From: Jimgerdemannia flammicorona
Taxonomy: Eukaryota > Mucoromycota > Endogonomycetes > Endogonales > Endogonaceae
Direction of reading: 5' to 3'
DNA length: 15,074 bases
Assembly (NCBI GenBank): GCA_003990745.1
Contig: RBNI01003853.1
Coordinates: 1 to 15,074 of the forward strand
Part shown: in pieces, positions 8,440 to 15,074 of the stretch
Layout of the letters: each line of letters begins with the position of its first letter
Numbering within the stretch: position 1 is the first letter of the stretch
Notes under the pieces: generated by a model
Seen by the model: the letters and a program-made list of their open reading frames with translations, nothing else
Told to the model about the DNA's origin: nothing
Databases searched by the model: none
Program-made: the position numbers and the translations under genes

Positions 8440-9842
8440 ATGGAGAGACAGGTGTAGCAGTCTCCCCTGGACTATCTCAGTGACTTCAGGTGGAGCATGA
8501 TATAGGACTGATGGATGGTATCTATCATTATCAGGGAGATGAGTCAGGACCATTCACCTAGTGGCACCCAGTGGGAGACAAATTAGTTGGAACATGAATT
8601 GATTGAGTGCTGGTAGCTGAGTATTGGGATAATATACTGGATATTGCTGAGATGCATTGGTGCCCTTGGTCAGATCATTGGGGAGTGGAGGTATGTGGCA
8701 GATTTCAAGCAGCAAACAGTGGTAGTGGGTGCTGGCATCTCAATGTGGCCTTACTCAGGAGGAAGAAGGAAAGAGATCAGTTTGTGATGATTGCATGGTA
8801 GGAAGTAACACAGTGGCAGAATGATGGACAGTTGATAGCAGAATGGTGGGGTAAATTCAAACATTTGGCTAGTACCTATTGGAGGGATGTTAGAGAAGTA
8901 GCTAGGAAGGAACAGAAGGATAAGGTGAAGAGGGTCAAAAGGGGACTGAGGTGGTGATTGAGACTAATGGAATGAGGGAACCTGTCTGGAGTGAAGTGCC
9001 ACCAGCTGGCAGTGGAGGTGGTGGAGCTACAGATGAATTGAGAGCTGCTGAGAATAGAGTAGTAGATGGCCTACTTGCCAGACTATGGGTGAGGTGGTTG
9101 GAGGAGGGTGAGAGGCCAACTAAATATCTGTCTGGGATCTTGAAGGCCAGAAGAGTGTGACACAGTTGGGCCTCTATACTACATGATGATGGAACAGAGG
9201 TCACTGAGATTGCCGATATATTGGGAGAGGTCTCAGGACAATGGCAGACTCTCTGGCAGGATAGAGAGGAGCAGGGAGAGTATGCAGTGCTGGGAGAGGA
9301 AGATGATAATATGGTAGACACTTGGCCAGTGGCAGCAGTGCCTGAGATAGGGGAGGTAGTGTTGAGTGAAGTATCTCTGAATGAAGTCTTGGAGGTATTG
9401 CAGAAGATGCAGATGGGTTCATCCTCTGGAGAGAATGGGTTGCCCTGGGAATTCTGGAAGGATTTCAAGGCAGAGTTTGGTGGCTGGCTGGTGGAGATGG
9501 CCAACTTTATCCTGAAAGAGAGCAGCTGGATTGACAATGGTTCCTTGGGATTAGTTTCCCTTCTATATAAGAAAAAGAGTGATTGGTGGGTATGGTGGAA
9601 TTAGCAGTCTATTATGTTATTAAATGTGGATAAAAAGCTGGTCTCAAAGATCCTAGCAGGAAGAATGCAGCAGTATATGGGCATGCTGGTTGGTGAAGAG
9701 CAGCGGGGCTTTGTCAAAGGATGACAGATCAGATATAGTACAGCTTTGGTGCAGAATGTTTTAGAAAGCTGTAGGAGCTGGTAGGTGGATAGTAGGATGG
9801 TTTTCCTAGAAAAAGAAAAGGCATATGATAGAGTATGGTAGA
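8440..9842 (+). mobile_element. LINE-B, 3' piece (truncated by the gypsy LTR)
   Basis: Continuation of the older LINE after the LINE-A insertion: rest of the endonuclease, the linker and the first RT blocks. It stops at 9842, where the minus-strand LTR begins (TGTAATAACT at 9843), in the middle of RT motif A (EKAYDRVW). The remaining RT, C-terminus and tail of LINE-B should lie beyond the gypsy element, to the right of this window. Confidence 0.88.
8440..9842 (+). pseudogene. LINE-B ORF2, endonuclease end to RT motif A
   Basis: Frame 3 to about 8.95 kb: GETGVAVSPGLSQ, then CPWSDHWGVEV near 8670, which aligns with CPWSDH of LINE-A. A frame change somewhere in about 8.93-9.03 kb moves to frame 2, which holds WLEEGERPTKYLSGILKARRV near 9100, GENGLPWEFWKDF near 9440, SLLYKKK, EEQRGFVKG near 9705 and VFLEKEKAYDRVW at the LTR junction. 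Stops: 8481, 8559, 8595, 8604, 8799, then 9158, 9602, 9722, 9782, 9839. Two stops fall in GT*ID*VL where LINE-A has GTRIDWIL. In motif A the first Asp, expected to be catalytic, is Glu (GAA 9809-9811). The copy is inactive. Confidence 0.85.
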
Positions 9843-9982
9843 TGTAATAACTCTCACTTCTATCCCTCTCTTATCCTTTGGATAATTAGGGAAGTGGACT
9901 ATTACTTAGGGACTTAGTACACAATGTGTACCAAGAAGCCTTCAGTTGAGGAAGCGCTCACTTTAAGTAGTTGTAGTGGCAG

Positions 9983-10042
9983 TACCTTATCTTTCAAAGG
10001 TCTTTCTTGTGTGCCTTATCTTTCAAAGATCTTTCTCTTGTG
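9983..10042 (-). repeat. Tandem duplication inside LTR 2
   Basis: Two units, 9983-10011 and 10012-10042, correspond to the 31-bp units of LTR 1. The first has lost 2 bp (TTTCTTGTG versus TTTCTCTTGTG). Confidence 0.8.
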
Positions 10043-10313
10043 CCCTATTTCGAGGTTCTTGTTCTTTGCTATGCACAGACTGAATTCACCTTGGAATTCA
10101 GGTTCAATAGGTTTTACTTAAGTCTTTTGGAGATTTATATACCAGTCTCAGTTCTGGCAGAAGTTAGCTAGGCTTCTGGAGTTTAGTCAGAAACACTAGA
10201 GTCACTTAGATGTTATTACTAAGACTCAGGAGAATGTATGTGTGTGGGGGGGACTTGATTCTTATATCAAGAACTGAACTAAAACTCCTTTATTTCAGAT
10301 GGAAACTGGGGGG

Positions 10314-10321
10314 TATTTATA
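10314..10321 (-). promoter_or_regulatory. TATA box of LTR 2
   Basis: TATAAATA on the minus strand within GTATAAATACCC, at the same place as in LTR 1. Transcription from it would run leftwards, antisense to LINE-B. Confidence 0.55.
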
Positions 10322-10435
10322 CAAGTTGGTCTGTGATTTCTGACTAAATATGAGTGACTAATTTGGTAACTATAATGAGGTTTGTGATTGCGACCTTTGT
10401 CAGGTGGTTTTTGGTAAAGAATATCTTTGTGATCA

Positions 10436-10651
10436 GGACCTCAATTACTAGGCAATGATTAGCAGCTGTGGCAACTGTTGCTGTGGTGCCAATTATTGGG
10501 GATAAGCTGGATATTATTTTTTCTGCATCGTTTCGCTTCGTTCATTCGTTCGTATGCTGTGCTCGATCATATGATGATGTCATCGCCAGGTCACATGATC
10601 GTTCGTCATGTCCCATCTGTTCGCTCTATTACATCCTTCTCTTCTTAGAAA
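10436..10651. other. Non-coding CpG-rich segment between the extra ORF and the 3' LTR
   Basis: No coding frame is supported. About 11 CpG dinucleotides fall within 10526-10634, many in TTCG or ATCG context (TTCGCTTCGTTCATTCGTTC), while neighbouring element sequence is CpG-poor. An imperfect inverted repeat (10564-10574 with 10591-10601, 10 of 11 positions pairing) can form a hairpin with a 16-nt loop. On the element's strand this is the 3' UTR of the extra ORF plus the pre-LTR region, where a polypurine tract would be expected. Confidence 0.55.
10564..10601. repeat. Imperfect inverted repeat in the CpG-rich segment
   Basis: CGATCATATGA (10564-10574) faces TCACATGATCG (10591-10601) with one mismatch. 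The loop contains TGATGTCATC. It could be a hairpin in the element RNA or a protein-binding dyad; the sequence does not show which. Confidence 0.5.
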
Positions 10652-11476
10652 TCAATGTCCTCGTTGATTTGAGAAATTGAGAACCAGGAGAGAGAAAGGT
10701 GGGGAATCCTCCTCAGGGTTATTACTATCTTCTTCAGGGACAGGGGGGGTGGTGGTTGCAGATGGCTCACTGTTCAGGATGGAGAAGTCAATGAGGTCTG
10801 CAAATAGTTCTTGCATTGGAATAGGTGCTGGTATAGGAGTTCTCTATCTGATGTGGTTGGGGCCATCCAAGTAGGGCTCTTGATCTTCATGCCTGGGAAT
10901 ATCCATTCGGATAGGTGGTCCTTCAAAGAGGTCAGAGAGACCTTGGAGCCATTGGTCAGGGTTGTCATTCAGGAGGGGGCTCTAGTAGAGTTCGCAGTCA
11001 GTAGACTTGAGAGTGATCCAGGAGTTGGCTTCTTGGACTACCTTGATCTCTAGTTCATCGACCTCAGAGAAAGAGAGGTTCTGGAAATTCTTCAGTTGTA
11101 TGTAGTTGAGGTTGGGGATCGCAAAGGGTATATAGCACATGATTTGGTAGACCTTCTTGGCAAGTCTTTGCTCATGCCTGTCTAGGTGAGTCCAGTCTGA
11201 GACCTGGTCCATGGGTAGGCCATTCATATGTTGGAGGAGCTGGTGCCCGATTTCATATTCATGCCAGATTTCTAGGTGGCTGGTAGCAAGGTAGGCCCTT
11301 TCGATAAGTTCACGGCAGTCAAGGACATACTGTCCTAAGTCTTGGCTGGAGAGGTTAAGGGCCTCTGAGTGGCAGTTCCTTCTTTGGATAGTAACCTGGA
11401 TGTGTCCAAAGAGGCGGTCAACCTGGCTTGGGAGGGGCTGACTATGGCGGGCAGTTTGGCAGCAGGTGGCAGGCAT
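10652..11476 (-). pseudogene. Extra ORF downstream of pol, unknown function, two in-frame TAG codons
   Basis: From ATG 11476-11474 (MPATCCQTARHSQ...) one frame runs to TGA 10654-10652: 274 codons with two TAG stops, at 10984-10982 and 10846-10844, and no frameshift. The protein-like character continues through both stops (PDQWLQGLSDLFEGPPIRMD, then PIPAPIPMQELFADLIDF and an acidic, Pro-rich tail), so the original product was probably about 274 residues. The first 160 residues are polar and probably helical (DRLFGHIQVTIQRR, ELIERAYLATSHLEIWHEYE, RHEQRLAKKVYQIM). I see no signal peptide, membrane segment, zinc finger or known domain, so an env-like role is not supported. A TATA box lies about 65-75 bp upstream of the ATG, suggesting its own transcript. 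The ATG at 11476 is preferred over one at 11557 because the latter lies upstream of the TATA box. Confidence 0.72.
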
Positions 11477-11540
11477 TCTTGTCTTGTCTTTTCTTTGTGA
11501 GGAAAGGGGAATGAGAGTTGCAGGGTATTCTTGCCTTGGG

Positions 11541-11548
11541 TATTTATA
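11541..11548 (-). promoter_or_regulatory. TATA box for the extra ORF
   Basis: TATAAATA on the minus strand, inside GTATAAATACCC, a 12-base identity with the LTR promoter core. It is followed by a pyrimidine- and A-rich leader (CTCATTCCCC..., AAAGAAAAGACAAGACAAG) and then the ATG at 11476. Confidence 0.55.
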
Positions 11549-12121
11549 CTTATTCACTCATCTGATGTGACCTTCCTTTGGTCATGCTTTCTGGCAAAAT
11601 GCATGACCTGTGCTGTAAGCAGAGCATGTGCTGATCATATGAGAAAATTCCAATTTCAAAGATCTCATCACTCGTAGTTGTGGTTACACAGGGTTAACAG
11701 GTCTTGGTCCACTTTTTTTTTGTCTGGTTGGCACATTTGCAAGGACTGGCCATCCTTGTCTAGGGTGAGGGCTCCCATTGTTGCAGCTGGGGGTTCAAAC
11801 CTCTCAGAAATAGACTTTTCTTGTAATCTGAGGCAATTCCTAGTAACAATATCTATCACATGGATGGACTTAGACTGGTTTCAATGTTGTCGGCTTTCCT
11901 AAGTTCCATATGAAGTGTCCGTCATCATCTAGCAGAGATGACACAGATGGTATGAAATGGAGTTGTTCAAATGCATTTTGCTATGCTGTACTAGATTGTT
12001 CTTTTACTCGAGTATCTTCTTGTTGGTTATACATAGTGTTCCTTTCTCCACAATGTTTGGTATTATATATTTCCAGATAAAAATATGTGGTATCCTTCTT
12101 ACTCGCTGTATGCTCCTATGC
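11549..12121 (-). other. Spacer between pol and the extra ORF
   Basis: About 570 bp with no supported gene. It contains the upstream promoter region of the extra ORF (to about 11610), a run of nine T (about 11711-11719, plus strand) and an A/T-rich stretch near 12060-12080. A short minus-strand open stretch (about 11775-11668) shows no family resemblance. Confidence 0.5.
11580..11608. promoter_or_regulatory. Perfect 8-bp inverted repeat upstream of the extra-ORF TATA box
   Basis: GGTCATGC (11580-11587) and GCATGACC (11601-11608) are separated by 13 bp. The dyad is 32-60 bp upstream of the TATA box on the minus strand, a plausible upstream activating site. TGACCAAAGG (11584-11575, minus) overlaps one arm, and a similar TGACAAAGG lies upstream of the LTR 1 TATA box. 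Confidence 0.4.
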
Positions 12122-12166
12122 TTAGAGCTGTAGTTCCTTCCTTTGCTGAGGGGTGAGTGTTTCCAT

Positions 12167-12322
12167 ATAGTCCTGGAGGGCTTCACATGCATTCCTCAGG
12201 GCTTCTTCTTTTTCCCAGGTGGCATCATGGGTGGGGTAACCCTTCCACTTGATCAGGAAAAAATGCTTGACTGTTTTGGGATATTTGCGGACCTTGTGGT
12301 CAAGTACTTCCTCAATTTCGAA
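12167..12322 (-). other. C-terminal chromodomain of gypsy integrase
   Basis: EFEIEEVLDHKVRK..., FFLIKWKGYPTHDATWEKEEAL fits the chromodomain pattern, with aromatic residues at the cage positions (F in EFEIEE, W in IKWKGYP, W in ATWE). Upstream is a degenerate GPY/F module, here GLYKIMEKISEVNYKLQLP, then VHPVFHISQL. In chromoviruses this domain binds histone tails, commonly H3K9me, and guides insertion into heterochromatin. Confidence 0.92.
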
Positions 12323-12644
12323 TTCCTCATGATCATTGATCCTAATTGGGGGTGGTGGTGGAACTGTATGCTTGGGGAATGGGTTTTCATGGTAGTCCAC
12401 CAATTGGCTGATATGGAATACTGGGTGTACTTAGATATTGTGGGGAAGTTGCAACTTATAGTTGACTTCGCTGATTTTTTCCATGATCTTATATAGTCCA
12501 ATTCTTCTAGCATGGAGTTTCTTGGCTGGTTGTTGTGCCAGGGTGTCTGGGTGGAGGTGGTCTGTTCTAAGTATGACCATGTCACCAATATTGTAGGAGG
12601 CTTCTCTTCACTTCAAGTTCATGTACTTGGTCTAGTAATCTTGT

Positions 12645-13415
12645 GCTTCTATGAGAGCATCTCTTATCATTCGCATAAGGTCAGAAATGGTCTCAGCCAG
12701 ATCTTGGGCTGCTGGGACTGCTGATTTCGCGGTGGTACTTGGGGTCCTTGGGTGTTGACCATGGTTCAGGAAAAATGGAGTCTTCTTTGTGGAGGTTTGC
12801 TGACTGTTATTGTAGACAAACTCGGCATGGGCTAGGTACTTGTCCCAATCATTTTGCTTGTAACAGCAGAAGATGCTAAGCATCTGTTTGAGAGTCCTGT
12901 TGGTTTGCTCAGTTTGACTGTCAGTCTGAGGGTGATAGGCAGTAGAGAACTTCAGCTTGGTTCCATGGAGGGAGAAAAATGCCTTCCAGAAGTTGCTTGT
13001 GAACTTGGCATCTTGGTCAGATATGATAGTACTAGACATGCCATGTAGTCTGAATACTTGGTTGAGAAAGATCTCAGCAATCTCTGGTGCTGTAGCGGTG
13101 GTCCTGGTGGGTGCAAAATGGGCTTGTTTACTTAGGTGGTCCATGAATACTACTATGGCATCCCATCCTGTCTTGGTCCTGGAGAGTTGGACAATGAAGT
13201 CTATTGCAATCTGGTCCCAGTTATGACTCAGAATAGGTAAGGGTTGTAGGAGTCCTGCTGGTAGCTTATTACCACTTTTGAACCTTTGGCACATCTTGCA
13301 TGAGGCCACAAAGTCTTTGATATCCTTGGTCATCTTTGGCCAATAGAACTCTCTTGAGAGGAGGTTGTAGGTTTTTTCAAAACCAAAGTCTCCTGCTGCA
13401 GGAGTATTATGGAGT
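12645..13415 (-). other. Integrase zinc-binding and DDE core of gypsy pol
   Basis: The zinc module reads LHNTPAAGDFGFEKT...SCKMCQ: His, then Asp (13390-13388) where the second His is normally found, then CX2C. The catalytic core has IDFIVQL (Asp 13201-13199), ISDQDAKF (Asp 13018-13016) and QTEQTNR (Glu 12910-12908). The last two are separated by exactly 35 residues, as in D,D(35)E integrases. The DDE triad is therefore intact while the HHCC finger is not. Confidence 0.93.
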
Positions 13416-13659
13416 TCCTGTATGATCTTGAGTCGCAGAGTATCATTGTTGGGTACAACCACTCTGTCATGGTCCCTGTAGATAAGTCCATCACGGTAAG
13501 TGAATCTCTTGGCCATTTGCCTTATGGGTTCTGGGACCTCAGCCTCTGGGTCTTGGCAGAATTGAAGGAAATTCGTCAGGGGGCTGTCTTGCTGGTAGCC
13601 ATTCTTGATCATTTGGGTAAGGTCTCCAATTACTTCGACCATGAAGACAAGTTCATCTT

Positions 13660-14012
13660 TCATGTACCTGGAGAAACCATCAGCCATACGGTTGGTTTTG
13701 CCTGGGATATACTTGATTTCCATATCAAAGTTGGCAATGATTTCCATCCAGTGGGCTTGTCTGTAGGTCAGCATAGGCTGTGTGGGAATATATCACAGTA
13801 CATGGTGGTCAGTGTAGGCCACAAATGGCTGTCCTAGGAGGAAGTGGCACCATTCCTAGAGTGCAGTGACAATAGCCAGGAGTTCCTTCTCATGGGTGGT
13901 ATACTAGGTCTCAGCTGGCTTGAGCTTTTGGGAAAGGTAGGCCACTGGGTGGTCTTCTTGGCTGAGTACTGCTCCAATAGCAATATCAGAGGCATCTGTG
14001 ATCAGGGTGAAT
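13660..14012 (-). other. RNase H domain of gypsy pol
   Basis: FTLITDASDIAIGAVLSQ carries the first catalytic Asp (13996-13994). HEKELLAIV gives the Glu, YTDHHVL the second Asp and NRMADGFSR the last Asp (13681-13679). Three of the seven pol stops cluster here, at 13906, 13858 and 13795. Confidence 0.88.
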
Positions 14013-14299
14013 GGTCTGGTAGGGTCAGGTGCAATCAGCACTGGGGCCTCAGTAAGGAGTCTCTTGAGGTGATCCATAGCCAGGGTGCATTTGGGGGTCC
14101 ATTCAGCTTTGATATTCACTCCTTTGTGGGCCAGGCTGGTCAGTGGGGCTGCAATAGCAGAGTATCCTTGGATAAACCTTCGGTAATAACCGGCAATACC
14201 CAGAAAGCGCTGGAGTAGCTTGAGGGTAGTAGGGATAGGGATATCCTTGAGGGCTGATACCTTTCGGGAGTCTACATTGATACCTTCAGCAGAGATGAT

Positions 14300-14830
14300 G
14301 TGTCCTAAGTACTCGATCTGGTCTTGATAGAATTTACACTTGCTCATCTTGGCATAGAGCTGGTGTTCTCGCAGGAGGGTCAGTACTTGTCTGAGATGGG
14401 TGTAATGTAATTCTACTGTCTTGCTGTAGATTAGTATATCATCAATATACACAAGGACACAGATGTTGAGGAGTGGTCCAAAGATGTCATTCATCAGATA
14501 CTGGAATGTTGCTGGTGCATTGGTCAATCCAAAAGGCATGACTCGGAACTGGTAGTGTCCAAACCGTGTTTGGAAAGCTGTCTTTTCAATGTCCTTCTCA
14601 TCAATGAGAATCTGGTGATAGCCATTTTGCAAATCCAGTAGAGAAAAGGTCTTGGCCTTGAAGATTTGGTGTAGCAACTCATCAATCCTGGGCAAGGCAT
14701 ACCGGTTCTTGATAGTGATCTTGTTGAGGGCTCTGTAGTCAATACACATTTGCAGAGAGCCATCCTTCTTCTTAACAAATAGGATGGGGGCTCCAAATGG
14801 AGAGTGGCTGGGTTCAATGTATTCTTGGGC
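14300..14830 (-). other. Reverse transcriptase domain of gypsy pol
   Basis: Begins YIEPSHSPFGAPILFVKKKDG, then CIDYRALNKITIKNRYALPRIDEL, motif A SLLDLQNGYHQI (Asp 14635-14633), MPFGLTNAPATFQ, and the catalytic YIDD box at 14449-14438, followed by YLGHIIS. The catalytic aspartates are intact and the domain itself holds no stop. LQMCIDY in place of the usual LRMCIDY is an Arg to Gln change. Confidence 0.95.
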
Positions 14831-15074
14831 CAGTAGTTTGGTCAATTCATCCTTGAGGGTCTTGAGCTTGGGTTGGGCCAGTTGGTAGATACTCTTGTAT
14901 GGGGGTTCAGATCCTGGAATAAGATCAATTCCATGTTGGATTTGGCGCTTGGGTGGAAGTCCTTAAGGATCTTGGAATACATCTTGGAATTCTTCAAACA
15001 GTTCTCGAGCTTCTGTTGGAATTGGGCTGCTTGTAGCTTCAGTGACTTCTTGTACTATACAGAGGAAGTAGGTG

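Larger units (their letters stand above)
9843..10435 (-). repeat. LTR 2: 3' LTR of the minus-strand gypsy element
   Basis: A 593-bp inverted copy of 2-592, with TGATCA at its 5' end (10435) and TTATTACA at its 3' end (9843). I count roughly 30 substitutions and a few 1-2 bp indels against LTR 1; most substitutions are transitions, and several are CpG in one copy against TpG or CpA in the other. The sequence just upstream on the minus strand ends ..AATTGAGGTCC; it is only weakly purine-rich, so a polypurine tract is uncertain. LTR 1 also has a C before the TG. Confidence 0.92.
9843..15074 (-). mobile_element. Ty3/gypsy chromovirus, 3' portion (gag and 5' LTR off the right edge)
   Basis: Read on the minus strand: pol with RT, RNase H, integrase and chromodomain; a 0.57-kb spacer; an extra ORF; a CpG-rich segment; and the 3' LTR. 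The order RT-RNase H-integrase defines Ty3/gypsy (Metaviridae), and the C-terminal chromodomain defines a chromovirus. It inserted into LINE-B at 9842/9843. The five bases outside the LTR are GTAGA (9838-9842), so that pentamer should recur outside the 5' LTR if the insertion is intact. All coding frames contain stops, so this copy is non-autonomous. Confidence 0.93.
12122..15074 (-). pseudogene. pol: Gypsy pol: RT, RNase H, integrase, chromodomain (5'-partial, seven stops)
   Basis: One minus-strand frame runs from the right edge (first full codon at 15073) to TAA 12124-12122, about 984 codons, without any frameshift. Stops: TAA 14965, TAG 13906, TAG 13858, TGA 13795, TAG 12634, TGA 12610 and TAA 12433 (first bases). 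It begins in the linker before RT (ELFEEFQDVFQDP..GLPPKRQIQHGIDLIPG). Gag and protease are outside the window. The polyprotein would copy element RNA, degrade it and integrate the cDNA, with the chromodomain steering to methylated histone chromatin in known chromoviruses. Several conserved residues are changed in the C-to-T or G-to-A direction: SDRD to SDQD, TERTNR to TEQTNR, GPY to GLY, EWRH to EWCH. Confidence 0.95.

Noticed and set aside
10436..10460. Solo LTR interpretation of LTR 2
   Set aside because: The flanks (GTAGA and GGACC) do not match as a target duplication, and gypsy coding sequence in the right orientation follows.
10652..11476. Envelope gene
   Set aside because: It is in the env position, but no signal peptide, transmembrane segment or fusion-type features are visible.
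11789..11813. tRNA-like T arm (GGGGGTTCAAACCTCTC)
   Set aside because: The arm pairs and has a T-loop-like heptamer, but no matching acceptor 5' strand, D arm or anticodon arm is found upstream.
13409..14218. Plus-strand open frames opposite gypsy pol
   Set aside because: The minus strand gives clear RT, RNase H and integrase motifs; the plus frames are shadows.
12122..15074. Alternative genetic code with TAA/TAG read as Gln
   Set aside because: TGA also interrupts conserved Arg and Trp positions, CAG and CAA are used normally, and paired LINE copies show CGA/TGA and TGG/TGA alternatives, so mutation explains all stops.

Overview
The window is eukaryotic repeat DNA, most likely from a filamentous fungus. 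A basidiomycete is my best guess, from the chromodomain Ty3/gypsy element combined with a Tad/L1-like LINE, but this is inference. There is no host gene, tRNA, rRNA, CRISPR array or operon. Everything recognisable belongs to two retrotransposon families, and every coding region is interrupted by stop codons.

Layout. 2-592 (+): a long terminal repeat (LTR 1); its element body, if any, lies off the left edge. 593-2517 and 8440-9842 (+): two halves of an older LINE copy (LINE-B). 2518-8422 (+): a second, apparently full-length LINE (LINE-A) inserted into the endonuclease region of LINE-B, with a 40-A tail and a perfect 17-bp target site duplication. 9843-15074 (-): the 3' part of a chromodomain gypsy element inserted into the reverse transcriptase of LINE-B. 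Read on the minus strand it runs: end of protease/linker, RT, RNase H, integrase, chromodomain (15074-12122), a non-coding spacer, an extra downstream ORF with its own TATA box (11476-10652), a CpG-rich segment (10651-10436) and the 3' LTR (10435-9843). The two LTRs are about 95% identical and in opposite orientation, so they form an inverted repeat around the LINE nest.

Decay pattern. About 9-10 in-frame stops in LINE-B ORF1, at least 11 in LINE-B ORF2, 4 in LINE-A ORF1, 13 in LINE-A ORF2, 7 in gypsy pol and 2 in the gypsy extra ORF sit in frames that are otherwise almost free of indels: one shift in each LINE ORF2 and none in pol over 2.95 kb. Where homologues or family motifs allow a comparison, most stops and missense changes are C-to-T or G-to-A (CAG to TAG, CAA to TAA, CGA to TGA, TGG to TGA or TAG, Pro to Leu in GPY, Arg to Gln). 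This resembles RIP-like cytosine deamination more than slow neutral decay, particularly as LINE-A still has a pristine tail and target duplication.

Most worth a second look: the promoter-bearing ORF between pol and the 3' LTR; the 12-nt promoter core it shares with the LTR; the CpG-rich hairpin-forming island beside it; and the convergent inverted LTR pair enclosing a nested LINE.
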